This document shows, one piece after another, positions 22,400 through 37,300 of a DNA stretch of 64,000 bases. Under the pieces are notes generated by a model, which searched no databases, was not told the origin of the DNA, and was given only the letters and a program-made list of their open reading frames with translations. Made by a program: the position numbers and the translations under genes. Source of the stretch: Hyposmocoma kahamanoa. Its lineage: Eukaryota > Arthropoda > Insecta > Lepidoptera > Cosmopterigidae. The stretch is from NCBI RefSeq assembly GCF_003589595.1, contig NW_020654229.1, positions 974,268 through 1,038,267 of the forward strand. The letters are read 5' to 3'. Position 1 is the stretch's first letter. Each line of letters starts with the position of its first letter.

Positions 22400-25300
22400 G
22401 TAAGCGTTGTTGTTATATTTTAAATACACCAAAAATCATGTTTTGCGAATATTTTTGTGGTAATACGGATATTGTACATATGGCGTGTTTTCGAAAGTAA
22501 ATGGTGAATATTGTTTACGGAACTTGTTTATTTTAATTGTTTTTTTTTAATTGTTTGTTAACTGTGATAAAATGAAGATCATCCACTTTTTTAATGGTGT
22601 GAATTAAAAATCTGTGAATCATCAATTCATAGTCATATTTATTCATTTAAATTATAAGTATTTACAATTTTTCGAAAATCAATTTTTAGAGCTACGAACT
22701 AGTTGTCATAGTATAATTTTACATTTTTAATTCCTGTATTTCCCATCCTATGAACCTTAAATCCCTTCTTTATGTGTTTCCTCCATTGACTTACAATTAT
22801 ATGAACGTCGGGTCTGCGCTAAAAAGTGTCCGAACTTATAGGGCGTTAAAATCGTATACAGAGCGTCATTCACGCTTTAGTCTTCGTTTGTTCGACTGAC
22901 AGTGAAGCAAGCAAAATTAGACAGTGCTGCGATGACATTACAATTTAAATTCAACGTTTTAGCCTTTTCATATTCCTTTACATGTCACTACGTTTAAATA
23001 GGTTGACTTGGGACATTTTTTTCGTGGTTTTTGTATTAGACCCGTCGTCCATTTATTTGTAAGTCAATGGTTTCCTCCCTTTATTAACATTTTGTGTGAT
23101 TTTATTCGCCCTGATAATATTATGCTTTAGACAACATCAAAGTTTATCCATCTTTGTTCTTTTTCACCTCGAGTATGTTCTCCACAACAGCAGTTCGTCG
23201 AAGAACTTCCTAAAAGGTTTACCTTGCTGCTGTCTTAACATTGGCAATCTTGATCAATATTGACTGTCTGCATTTTTTTTTAATTTATTTATTATTAATA
23301 GGTGAGCAGCTTGAAGCTGATATGCCTATATCAAAGCTGTGTTGAATTTTTATAAAGTCCACGAATTCACAAATACTTCTGAATCCTTTTGTTAAAGTCC
23401 ACAAAACACTAGAACTTAAAGACCTAGAAGCATTGACTTACAATTATATGGACGTCGGGTCCGCGCTAAAAAGTGTCCGAACTTATAGGGAGTTAAAATC
23501 GTATACAGAGCGTCATTCACGCTTTAGTCTTTGTTTGTTCGACTGACAGCGAAGCAAGCAAAATTAGACAGTACTGCGATGACATTACAATTTAAATTCA
23601 ACGTTTTAGCTTTTTCATATTCCTTCACATGTCACTACGTTTAAATAGGTTGACTTGGGACATTTTTTTCGTGGTTTTTGTATTAGACCCGTCGTCCATT
23701 TATTTGTAAGTCAATGCCTAGAAGACACAAATTCTTCTTTTTTAACCAGCTGTCCAGCCGGCTTTTGAAAACATTCACTGAGCTAGCATTAACCACATCC
23801 TCGGACAACTTGTTCCACTTTGAAACCACTCTGTTGCCGAGGATGTGGTAGACAGTGTTGGTGAGTGATGGCCTTCGGACAATTTTCAAGTTGTGACCCC
23901 TGATATTCCTGGAGTGTACTGTTCTTTTGAAGCAGTTGAGAAGGTCTGGAAGATTGCAGAACCCATGAAGAATTTTAACAGTTTCAATTAGATCACCCCG
24001 TACCCTTCTTTCTTAAAGAGTAGTGAGGCCCAGGGATTTCGATCTGTCCTCATAAGATTTTACGACGTAGAGCCTGAGGCATTCTTCGAAACTGATACTG
24101 AAGCCTGGTGGTCGCCATTAAGCAAGTAATAATAACATGGTTTTTAAGATTGTACTCTTGACCTTCCAGGTATCTTCAACAGATGGTCTTCCGCAGCACT
24201 TGTGTGTCCTGTGCTGTGCACTGCTCAATAAGTCTGCACGCTTCCGTGCGAAATGTCGAAGTACGCACATTTTCTTGCAGGACTTGAGGGTGCAACATCC
24301 TGTGGTAATTTGTTTTTTATTACATATTTAGTGATTGGAAATTGATAGCCAAGGTGAACATGCTACAATTGTCGAGAAAAGTTGAAGTAAAGGAAGGTTA
24401 TGAAAGAAAGGTTTTCTATCCCTCGTCGCAATGCCAGGCTAAGCAATTACCGTTCTTTTAATATCAAACAATTCACAACTAATGTTGACTCCATTACTAT
24501 TTTCAACCGAATTTTCCGTGAATACAATTAATTACATAAAACATATAAATGCAAGTCATCTGAATTGGATTTGTTTTCATTACATAAATTTAAAACTTTA
24601 TTATATAACTGCTCTGACTAACAATTCTGTAACTTTACAATTTCATTTGACCACATTTACATTATTTGCTTTGAATAATCACATCCATTTGTTTGTATGT
24701 AACATAACACGCAGTAAACTCTTCTGATGCTATGTTATATGTGCATGCTGTATTTGCCTATTATAGGGTTTACACTCGAGTAATTCCTGCAGCGTTATAT
24801 TATGTCCATGTTTAATAGTGTTGACGAATCTAATAAATAAATGAAATAGGAGGATAAACTGAGAATTTCAGCGTCACTGAGGGCTGCGACCGAAACCGGT
24901 TAAAGACTTAGATTTGTTTGTATCCAAAGCAAAAATGTTCATAAACAACATAACTTCAAAATAAACAGCACTATTATTCTTATTACTGACTTAGCACATG
25001 GCTCAAGTCTATTTTGGTTATGGTTTTCAAATTGGCAAGAACAACAACACACTCATAGCCCTGCACTAGAGAAACCCTGTATCCATGGACACACACAGAC
25101 TAATGCGCGGCATGATAGCGGGCGACGGGAGACTTAGGTGAGGAGGGCACGGACACGCGCCGGCGCCGGATTCGCCCAGAAACCACTTTTGAAGCTGGTC
25201 CACGCTAGTCTAGCTCTTGCCTAGCGCCCTAGCAGACAAACGCAATTTCCCAAACGTAATTTATCAACTTTCAAAATTATCTGTTTGTACAAAATTTTAC

Positions 25301-28300
25301 AAGCAGATAATTTTGAAAGGACAATCCTAATAATGGATTTCTTACTTCTCAATTTAGTTCAAATTTCGTAAACGATCGTATACTGTTAGATACCAGATTT
25401 TACAGTACATTATTCACTTTAATTGAATTACATTTATTGTATTTAAATTTTAAGACATACATGTTGAAACAAGTTTATTCATTTTAAACCTAAAAATCAA
25501 TAACATCATAACATCCCTCAATAATCCGATGTTGCTAAACAGGTCCACTTAACGGTACAAGCACAGGTGCAGAGAGCGCACATTCGCGAACTTCGTTTAA
25601 TGGGCACCCTTATTAAACCGACCTCAAAAATTTGTGGAATTACATTTTTATAATTCCTTAAGTTTATTGAAATCGTTTAACGGAAAGTGTGCAAAACCGG
25701 ATTCATCTCCTAGTTTGCTACCCTTGCAGGTGGAGTATTTTCTTCAAGTTTAAATGGGACCAATACTGAGGTGCCCTCTTTCCAACAAATAAAGAGTCAA
25801 CAAAATCATTAAAAAAAACAGTCCATGGAGGAATTAAAAAGGTTTTTTTCGCTGTTGCGAAATCATTTTAAATCTCGTTTTTATATAGTATGTCTTATAA
25901 ACTTCGATGGCGCCATGATAGTAACACGTACGACGGTCTCGACGTTCGTGGGCCTGCAGCTTGATTTTGATTGCTTCTCCCGATGGGAAACTGCGTCTTT
26001 TCCGAGTCGAGGCGTATAATATTGCGGATGGGCTACCCGATCGGGTCGATTCAAATTTGAATTAAAATCAGCGCCCTGCAAAGTAGTGTAATAAGGGGCT
26101 CACTAACTAGGGACTATGCCCGTTCTAGACGCAGGGCCCTAGACGTCGGATAGTGTAATCAGTGTTTAAAATTAATTCCTTTATTAATTGCCATTTCAGA
26201 TCACAACATCGAACATCCGCAGAATAGATCGCACAAATTTTCAACTAGACTTAACGAGAACTAGAACAAAGAACCACGAATATCTGCCAACCGAACAAGA
26301 ACTATGCGAAAGCCGATTCATCGACGACGTAGTTAAAAACGAATCACTGCTATATGTACCCGTTACGCATTTAACTGCCAACGAAATAGACAGTTTAAAT
26401 GAAGATACGTTAACTGATGATTTAACTGTGGTTGATTTTTTATTCGACAACGATGATATAAAGGAGGAACCGGATAAACCAGTAAAATGGACAAAGAAAA
26501 AGAAAGAGTCGAAAAAGAAATTGAAGAAAGTGAAGACGGAACAGATAAAAACGGAACAGTTAAAAACGGAAGAGGAACAAATGGAAACGGAATTGGAAAC
26601 AGACGTGAACAGTGATACTGAATTGGTTGTTACGGCACGTAAACGGAAATCACAGAAGAGAAAGCGACCATTTAATCAGAAGTTTGAGGAGGATTTTATA
26701 GGTTCGTATTACTTGTATTATACTAACACAATCTAGGACGATCCCCGTGACAGTTCATTTGACGTTTGTCATAGGGATGAGGTATAGTCGATATATTTTA
26801 GTGTATTTGATTTTTAACCAACTAGTGAAGAATATAACCACTGGTCTTTCGGTTTTAAAAATGACATCATATAGTCACCGAACCCCCGGCCATGATGACT
26901 ATATGGAAAAGGAGCGCAGGGCATTGGCCGTATGTTGTACCAGGTTGTGATGTAGAAGTCAAAATTACTCTTTTCAAGGCATTTTGTCAAACTTTACACA
27001 TGCATCCTATGGACAAGTTATACTAAAAAGACGGTTAACGCCCAGCGCGTCCAATACAATAATGTTTTTAGGCTGCTATTGGGACTGCCAGGCTTTAGCA
27101 GTGCAAGAAGTATATATATGCTAGACTTGTGCCGATCGGTCCTTAAATGGAGCGATCCTATTTAGTCCAATAGGTCAACTGACTAGGTCGGTCTTCTAGG
27201 TCATCTAGTTCCTTAGTTTGTTAGCTTGTCTTGTCCTTCCTCGGACATTGAATGAATGCTTTAAAGTTTTACTTGAAATTTACTATTAATTTGAATAGCA
27301 TCGTAAAATTGTATTTGAAAAATGGTAGTCCAAAAGTGAGGTTATTTTTCATCTACACATCTATGACTTGTCTATGGTTGCATAGTCTTGTCCTTGCTCG
27401 AGCATTGAATGAATGCTCCAAAGTAGTTATTTTATTCACATGAACTACTACGGACTTCTAGTATTATGAGGTCAATAGTACACTATATTAAATTTTAAAA
27501 AATACAATTTGATTGTCCTTCTTAATTTACAAGTTTAAACCTGTCATTCTAACTAAATATCTAACAACGCTTCTAAACCTTAAACACAGTTTATAAAAGT
27601 GTTAAGGTTAATATTTTCACTTTCAGGATTTTCAAAACTATACAACGTGGACGTCGAATTTCTTAGCAAAGAACAACAACTGGCGGATGTCGAAGCGCGG
27701 AAGGACTCGGATGCTTATAAAAACGCAAGGTTCCGCTGTGAGACTTGTTATAGAGGCTTCATGACGGAGAGGGCGTTCGAGAAACACGCTGTTTGGCATA
27801 ATCCGGTGAGAGCACATTTAAGCGTGAAACACACAGATAGCGGGGGCGGGTGGGTCGGAACCGCGACGGGTCTAATTCCGTGTATTTCTATGGACGACAA
27901 CACACTGGGCGTGGTCCCGACCTGCGCCCGACCCGCACCTGCTCTCGGTGTGTTTCACGCTTAACTGAGTTGTTTTGAATTTGATAATTGGACGTAGTTA
28001 AGCAAAAAGGATCCAATCCACAAAATTATCAAAAAATATGTACCAAACAGTCCCTAACATCTAACCTCTTAGATCAGCAAAAAAAAATTCAACATATGAA
28101 CATAAATAAATATCTCTGGAGTTACATGTCATTATAAGTTTCGAAAGTAAAACAAGAGTAGGAAACACTTGTAAAATTCAAACTGCCATATCTCGAAAGT
28201 GACGGGATGTGCGTTGGATCCTTTTTGTTTAACTACGTCCAATTGTCAATAGCAACTTTTTTAACCGACTTCAAAAAAGGAGGAGGTTCTTCATTCGACT

Positions 28301-31300
28301 TTATTTTTTTGTATTTTGTATGTTACACGATTACTCCCGCACTTAAGAACCGATTTTGGTGGTTCTTTTTTACTGGAAGGAGGGTACCTTTGTATTGGTC
28401 CCATTTAAATTTGAATAAAATATTCCACATCTGAGTGTGCCAAACATTGACTTACAATTATATGGACGTCGGGTCCGCGCTAAAAAGTGTCCGCACTTGT
28501 AAGGCGCTAAAATCGTATACAGAGCGCCAAACTCCGCTTTAGTCTTCATTTGTTCTACTGACAGCGCGATACTGCGATGACATTACAATTTAAATTTCGA
28601 ATAGGTTGACTTGGGACATTTTTTTCGTGGTTTTTGTATTAGACCCGTCGTCCATTTATTTGTAAGTCAATGGTGCCAAAGTAAACTTTATTTCTTGCTT
28701 TAAGTTGTACTAATAGAAAATCTCTTGTGATTGTACTGTTTTTTTATAATAACAAGTGACGGGACGAACAAGTCGTGCGACTGATGGTAAGCGACACGCC
28801 TGTCCATAACAGTTGCAGTGCCACTCAGAGCTTTAAATCGCAAAGATCTGAGGGGCACTGCCACTGCGCCCGTCGCCCTGAGACATAAGTTGACAAGTCC
28901 CATGTGCCAGTAATTTCACCAAACCCTTACCCTTCAAAATCGGAACGCAGTAATGCTAACATTACTGCTTGGCGACAGAAATAGTTAAGGTGGCAGTACG
29001 TCTTTGGACGAACTCTTTCACGAGGAGGTCTACTGCTACTAAAATTGCTTATTGGGAAGATGCAGTATAATACTAATTTGATAGTCAGAGCATCACGATT
29101 TTGTAATATAGTCTGTTCCAATCTATTTTCAACAAAAAGTAAACAAAACTGTTTGGTTAAAATTTTAAAACAATCACTCAATAAATCGACAGAGTAACAC
29201 TTTCACTTATATTTCGATGATTTCGACTTTATATCTCATCACTTTTTCCAATAATATTTATTTGAATAGCATCGTAAAATTGTATTTGAAAAATGGTAGT
29301 CCTAAAGTGAGGTTATTTTTCACCTATACATCTATCACTTGTCTATGGTTGCATAGTGCTGTACGAAACAAAACATTCGGTTCTTTCAATTAAAGTTTTT
29401 GTAATCGATTAGTAAATCGAATATTTCAATCACAATCGAACGAGTATCCAAGTTTAAGGACTTGAAGGAGGACTTAAAATTAATATTTCGGAAATTTTAA
29501 ATATGCTTAATAGGTTATGTAGGGAAAACCGCTAGTATGACTCAATTCAACAAATCGAATCATTCAATTAATTAATCGATTTGTAGTTGGCATTACAAAT
29601 GGCCATCACTAAATCGTCTATGGTCGGGTCAGTGACTTGTTTATTTAAATTTTATTGAAAATGGATTGAAACGAAATATACCTCATTTTTTTGATACATA
29701 AAGATTATTATTATGCTACGTACCTAACCATATTATTTTGCATATCTATTATTCTATATATTAGACTCACGCCTGTCCTATAGACTAAAAGATGATTTTA
29801 TATGATTATCATATTTTATCTCTCTTCAATTCAGGCGAGCGGGAACCACGCCTGCGATGTGTGCAAGCAATTCTACCCGAGCCGCGAGAAACTTCTTAAC
29901 CATTTGAGGAAACACCGTATGCATTTTAAATGTAGACAATGCAGTAATGTCGCTAAGGATAGGTAACTAAAAAAACACCATTCGAAATTTTTTTACTTTA
30001 TTCAATGTCACGATATTTGACCACTATGATATTCAATTATTTTCGGAAAATTAATAATAATAATATATCTTTATTCAAAAACACACCTTAGCCTCATATG
30101 TAGCACAGAGAAGAAAAGGCGTAACAAATCTAAGGCCTCTGGCTCCTAAACTAGACAAATGTCTGTGCCTTAGGAGACAGTGTTCAGTTACTAAAGAGCT
30201 CTCCGCGCGATTTTTTACCTGTTGCCAAGTTTGTCCATACACAACGATGGCAGTGACGTCTGCGCAAAGATTTGGTAATTTGGAAATGATTTACAGAGTA
30301 ATCAATGTAGACCAAAAAGAGTGTAGGCCCCAGAACACTTCCCTGAGGCACACCGTAAGTAATATACTCGGCGTCACTGAGGTGGTTATCTATTTTTACT
30401 CTTATTTTTCTATTGATAAAGTAGACTTTCTCCAATTTGGAGAGTAAATTACTCCACTATAGTCTGTCCTTTTTGAAGACAGAGTAAAATGACAGTTCTT
30501 TGCGCAAAAGTGTTGCCCGCTTGCGAGCAACTAGTGATTCCAGTCGATAAATATTCTATCGACTATCGACTGAATATTGGTCACGCTTATGAAATAATTG
30601 GCCGAACTCGTATCATCTGAATCATCCTCGACCCATTATTCATCCAATTATTGAGCGCAAGTTCATTTGTATTGTAAATTTTTGTAAGTTCATACATACA
30701 TGCATACACTATATTTAGAATTATGTTTATGGAAAATACAAAGGGGAGACATGTGTAAGTGCCTCCGTGGCCGAACGGTTACCAAGCCGGATTGTCACCC
30801 AGAGGTCCCAGGTCCCAGGAATATTCATGTAATTTGTGGTTGTCTATGTGTGTGTCCATGGCACCCGCGACACAGGGTTTCCCTAGTGCGGGGCTATGTT
30901 GAGTGTGAGCGTTATTGTTATTATTATATTTTAAAGTTTTTCATTTTAGTTCAATATAGATTATATTATTTTTAAAATGTATATGAATAAACTTTGATCT
31001 CGATACTAGTAGGCCACCTGTCAAAATAAGAATGAAGACGGCAATAACGCAATTAGTAATCATTAGAACCTTTCGTAACATTCACAATTCAGTCATTTTT
31101 GGCAAAATTTTATCTTCTTCAACAATCTATCGATAAAACTATCGACAACGACCATTGACTTACAATTATATGGACGTCGGGTCCGCGCTAAAAAGTGTCC
31201 GAACTTATAGGGCGTTAAAATCGTATACAGAGCGTCATTCACGCTCTAGTCTTCGTTTGTTCGACTGACAGCGAAGCAAGCAAAATTAGACAGTACTGCG

Positions 31301-34300
31301 ATGACATTACAATTTCAATTCAACGTTTTAGCTTTTTCATATTCCTTGACATGTCACTACGTTTAAATAGGCTGACTTGGGACATTTTTTTCGTGGTTTT
31401 TGTATTAGACCCGTCGTCCATTATTTGTAAGTCAATGAGTATACAGTAATAAACCTTAATTAGTTGCTGTAATGTACTAAAAATAAAAATTAAAAAATTT
31501 GTGTTAAAGTGAGATAATTTTTCATGATGTAAAAATAATAACATCACACTATATCTAACATCACCCATAAGGGTGTTCCTAATATAATAATAATAATATC
31601 CGATCTTTGTATTAATAATTATAACAAACTAGTGGGGTCGTTTCACAAAAATAATTGCTTATCGTGGTGGTCCAACATCGTGGAATTCAATAAAATTAAA
31701 AAATTGTTTATTTATTTATAGCCTCTATTGCTGATAACTTACTAACTTATCTAACACATTGTATGACATGCGTACTTATTATATGTCACTTATTTATTAT
31801 TACTCAATGTGTTGACTCGGTACCTTCAGCTTGTCCTAAGACATAGGCCTGTTCCAAAGATTTCCATTTCTCCCTATCTTTTGCTGTTTGCCTCCTCCTC
31901 CTCCAGCAACATATTTAAAATCGTCTTCTCATCTAAAGTATGGTCTCCCTTTCTTCCTTTTTATACAATATTACTTTAAATTAAAAAAAACATTCCTACT
32001 TCCTCATATTTCCAACTTAAAGAACTGAATTTTAATTTACTTAGCCATAATTTGTTTGTTTTAGCACAAAGGCGAAACAACATCACCGGTGGCACGAAGG
32101 TTTCAAATATGACTGCAAACACTGTGGCAGGAATTTCAAGTAAGTTCAATTCTTATTTACAGCTACAAGTTTCAGTTTCCCTTTTTAACCGACTTAAAAA
32201 AAGGAGGTTTTAAATTTTTGCTGTATTTTTTTGTGCATATGTCAAAGTCAAAGTCAAAGATTATTTATTCCATAGGTAAAATAAATTTACACTTGAAAAC
32301 GTCACATTTAAGCTTCTGCTCGTTCGCTACGCTGACCTCCCTGAGAAGAACGAGCAAGAAACTCTAGGGATTGCTCTTTTCAAATAAACTTAAATGCTAT
32401 GGAATACACTTTGAATCAAATTTGTGTGGATTCTGGAGCCATGTCGTCTTTCCATACATCTTCATCTAACACGTAGTCTTCAACTTTGTAATATGATTTT
32501 TCGATCAAAATATTTTTAATGTAGTTTTTAAACTTAGGAAATGATAAACTTAATATATGCTCCGGAATCTTATTGTAAAAACGTATACAGTTCCCCATAA
32601 AAGAGTTGTTTACCTTCGTTAAACGAAATCGTGGTACCATGAGTTTGGACTTAGCTCTTAGGTTAATATTATGGATATCTATCTTCTTTCTTATTGAAAT
32701 TATGTATATTTTTACGGGCATATAAAATATTTGAGTAAATGTACTGTGATGCCACAGTCATGATACCAGTCTCCTTAAACTTTTCTCTGAGAGAAACCCG
32801 AGAGCCTAGACGGTACACAGAACGAATCGCGTTATGTTACGCGATAACTCTTTGATTTGTGCACCGATTTTGAAGATTCTTTTTTTATTGGAAAGAGGGT
32901 ACCCTCTTTCCAATAAGTAGTGGTTCTCAGTAGTGGCTTTATCTATACACATATTATAAGCTCTCTATGTGTTTAGGAACCGCATGTTGCGACTGGCCAA
33001 ATGGCGGCAAATAAAGACTTTTCTCACGCATATCACGCAACTGTAGTTTTTATTTCTAATTCATAGACAAACTAGAGTCGGCCCCAATTATCATATCGTT
33101 CTGTTAGGCGGCGGTGGGCACCAGTCTTTTTTAAAAAAACTCACAAAAACTAATAATAATAATAAAAAGTGATATAAGGCCCATTTGTCTGATGAGTTGC
33201 CAGAGACGGTTGGCCCTTAAAGGGGAACTCTTTTTCTGGTTTATACTCGATATTTCAGGCTTATAAAAACAGCCGCAGTAACGAAAATCGAATTCATTTT
33301 GTATGGAAATCAACCGTGACGTTACCCCTTAACACAATTTATTAGCAAACAAGGTACTAGTATACTTCACTGGTTAACTTATTCTACACATAAAATTTAG
33401 CACAAAATGTAGTATTTGATTATACGTGGAAAATGTTAGGCAAGCCGGTGAAAATCGCCACTGCTAGTGTGCCACTATTACAGGTGGAGTATTTTCTTCA
33501 AATTTAAATGGGACCAATACTGAGGTACCCTCTTTCCAACAAAGAAAGGATCATCAAAATCCTCTCCAATTCTTGTAACTCTATTGACTAATAATGTAGG
33601 TAGAGTTACGAGAATTGGAGAGGATCTGGGTTATATTTTTATGTATCTAATGGAGCAATAAACACTTTTGACGTAGCTCCACTTATGCCATTCTTCCATG
33701 AGGGTTGCTATTTTTTGTTTTTTTGCTGTTTGTCAGTTTGGTCTTATTTTATGTTGTTTTTTTTTGTTTTATTCTATTTTTTATTTTGTTTTGCTTGTTA
33801 TCAGTATTTTCTTTTTTGTATCTATGTGTAGGGGCATTGCAATAAAAATCGATTCTATTCTAAAATCGATTCCCAAACACATTTCCATTTGTTCCAGTGC
33901 AAAGAGCACTCAGCTGAATCACGTACGAGAAAACCACACACCCGTCACTTGTGTTATTTGCGGGGAATCTATAGCAGGCACTATTGAATTGTCGCGCCAC
34001 AAAACCATGCACACTAAGGTAACACGCCTCTCTTTATTATTTATTATCATTAGGGCAAAGTAGTAGTGGTTCAGTAGAATAGCGGCAAGAGGCCTGACTT
34101 CAATGTCGAAGGTACGTACATTTGTAAGGCGTGTATTTAAATGATTATTTTAAATTTGCAAAAGCAGCAGGCAAAGAAATCTAAATGGTCATCTTTTTGA
34201 ATGATTGATCCTCGTTCCCTGAAACATAAAATAAATTACATCGATTGATATTTAAACTTTGATAATTTTATGTTGGGCCTCAAAGATAAGTATTTTATGT

Positions 34301-37300
34301 TAGGCCTCAAAAGTAAGACTATTCTCTAAGAAGTCTGTACAAAGAAAAGGGTTTCCTGACTTTAACAGGAATATATATTTTGGAAATATGATTTTTGTAC
34401 GTGATCACAGTAACTTCTTTACTAAAATATCTAATGTACACTCCGTTAACGTCAGAAACAAGGACCGTCTTGTCCTCCCTAAAATAAACAGCACGATCTT
34501 TGACCGCAGCACCTATGTAACAGCGATTAGAATTTATAACAGACTTCCAATGGAAATGAAATGTTTAAATGGTGATCAATTTAAAGCTTATTTAAAAAAA
34601 TGGTTAATTGACAAAGTTTTTTACAATCTTAACGAATTTTATATAAAGACATCAAATATTTGACAATTGTATAACTAACTTAATTATATTTTTAAATTTT
34701 TAGACATTTAAATTGTAATAAATTTTAATTGAATAGTAATTTTAAGACATTGTACGCCTGATTTGGGTAAGAATTGTAGATCTAATCACTTGTAAGTAAC
34801 ACCTGTATTTTACCAATTCATACAATAAATGTTTCTGATTTCTGATTTCTAAGACAAATGAGCATTAAAATTTATAACTTTTTTTTTCTTTTTTAATTCT
34901 TCCATAGATAGTACAACTCGAAAAAAACAAACACATGAAAAACATAATTGCGAAATTTTTATACAGAAAATAATTAAAATCAATCATAAGAAATTTTTGA
35001 TAGTAAGCATTTAAATAGTATGTGGCCGAATTGCAATTAAGTTTCTGTACAGATAACATTTTAAGCGAATCCTTACTTGAACTTGAACCTGACCTATGTA
35101 AGGAAGTATGTCGCGCTACAAATTAAAAATAACTCTACCAACCATGGCTATAATGGAAATTGAACAGTCCCGTGGGTTTTATTTGGGACATTATAACCAA
35201 GTTAGCCGCCATGCAATTATATTATTTAAGAGCTAATTTGATGAAAAAGTTAATTTGTTAAATGAACGCAATGTTTTACAGATGGTCAACTGCACTAACT
35301 GTAGTATGGAGTTCCACAGCGAGGAGGCGCTACACCGACACGTTTCAGGCAACAACAGTTGCACCGGCAACAGGCAGATCAAGTACGTGCAAAGAAGTTG
35401 CACATGCGTGTATAGGGATTGTTTTTAATTAACACGAAAACTCAACATCGCTTTCTTGTCCTTAAAATAATCAAACTTGTTAATAAAATAACAATCGGCC
35501 TCAAAACTTTGTGGAATTGCATGTATTTGCCAAGTTTTATTCAAATCGGTTAAAGAATTGCCTATTTCCTCCTTTTTTAAGCCGGCTAATACATTGAACT
35601 AAACTTAGAGATCTCAGGTTCGATTCCCGGGCCGGGAGAAGTCATACAAATGACCTACATCTATTTCTCTGGCTGGCCAATCCGAGCACAGTTGTCACCG
35701 TAATTATTTGGCGGAATAATTTTCATACAGATTAAATGACATTTCGTCTCTATTTCTGTTTATATACTCGCTGAACGAGGCAAAGGCATTAAAGAACAAT
35801 TCAAAATTTGAAAATAAGTGGTCAGGAACCAGAGCAAAGGTGATAAAAAGGCGGGATGACGATAGAGGAGGTCGCATCGTCACATCTGTGTGTGTCCATG
35901 GCACCCGCGCTACAGGATTTCCCTACTGCGGGGTTACAAGTGTGTGCGTTAAAAAAAACAAAGATTATTAAGTATTAATACAAAGATCGAACACTCAGAA
36001 AAATTCTTTCGATCCAGCCGGGTTCGAACCTACTTCTTCTAGCATACCGTGGCAGACGCTATACCAACTAAGCGACGGAGCGAACCAGCGGACCTCACGA
36101 ATTTTTCTATATGCTTGCGTCGTATCTTTGTATTTGGTTTTTCAACGACTTTTTTAGCCATCGGGCCGTCTATGAGAAATCTATAATATACCTTTACAGC
36201 TAGAGATGTACCTATTCATTGTATTTAAATTTTTATTGAATTGATATTCAATTATTTTTATGTGAAATTACTCCACTAGTTTGTTATAATTATTAACATA
36301 AAGATCGAACACTCAGAAAAAATTCCTTCGATCCGGCCGGATTCGAACCGACGTCTTCTAGCAAACCGTGCCAGACGCTATACCAAGATTTAATAAGAAT
36401 TTCAACACTACCTTGACCCCAATGATTTTTTTTCAACGTCTTTCAGGTTGGAGTCGATGTTGACCGCTTCAAGAATCATCGATCTATATTTTTTATAATT
36501 GTTTGTAGATCTTGTGCCATTTGTGGCGACGGCTTCATTACCAACGAGCTGCTTCGGCGGCACGTCGACGACCAGCATAAAGGGACCACTTGCACATGCG
36601 AGGATGTAAGCGTAATTTATTTCTATTTCCCTAACCAAGTAAAATAAAGTAAAAAAAAAAGGTGTAACAAAAAGATGCGATCATATTACAGCTATACTCT
36701 AGCCAAATTCGATGTAGAATGTTTAATAACAAAACGTTGCTAGGCAACCAATGATGGCATAGGAAAAGAACATTTTTTTCAATGCTCATTATTAAGGCTT
36801 GCTCTGCCCACGGCCTGCTCCCTTAATTGGAATTTAAATAGGTAAGTAAGTAATTGGGTTAAGTAGAAGTAATACTTATCTAGACAATTATTATAAAATT
36901 TACAAAATACCTATTGATACGTATGATTTAGGAATACAAATAAGTCTTTGCGTCCTATTAATATTTACTGTTATATGGTAGGTAATGGTAGATGAAAAGA
37001 AACAAAATTGTAGGATTTTATTTGATGTTAATTTACCACATTTAAAATCATCCAGCATCTATTTCCGATTCTGAACTTGAATTACCACTAGAACTCGAAT
37101 GTTTGCAATCTCTCACTTCAATGTTTATATAGACTTTAAAACTTACCAAGCCAATACGAATAATAGCAACATTTAATACACTTTTAAGCATGATATATAT
37201 AAATGCTGGTCTTTTAGAAGAACTCACCTAAATAATACGACTGTAACAATTTTAGTAAGATATACATATGGGAACATTAAAAAAAATAATCAAAAAGTCA

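Noticed and set aside
36408..36638. 76-codon minus-strand open frame
   Set aside because: Antisense of ZAD exon 9; the sense strand has intact finger ligands and splice sites.
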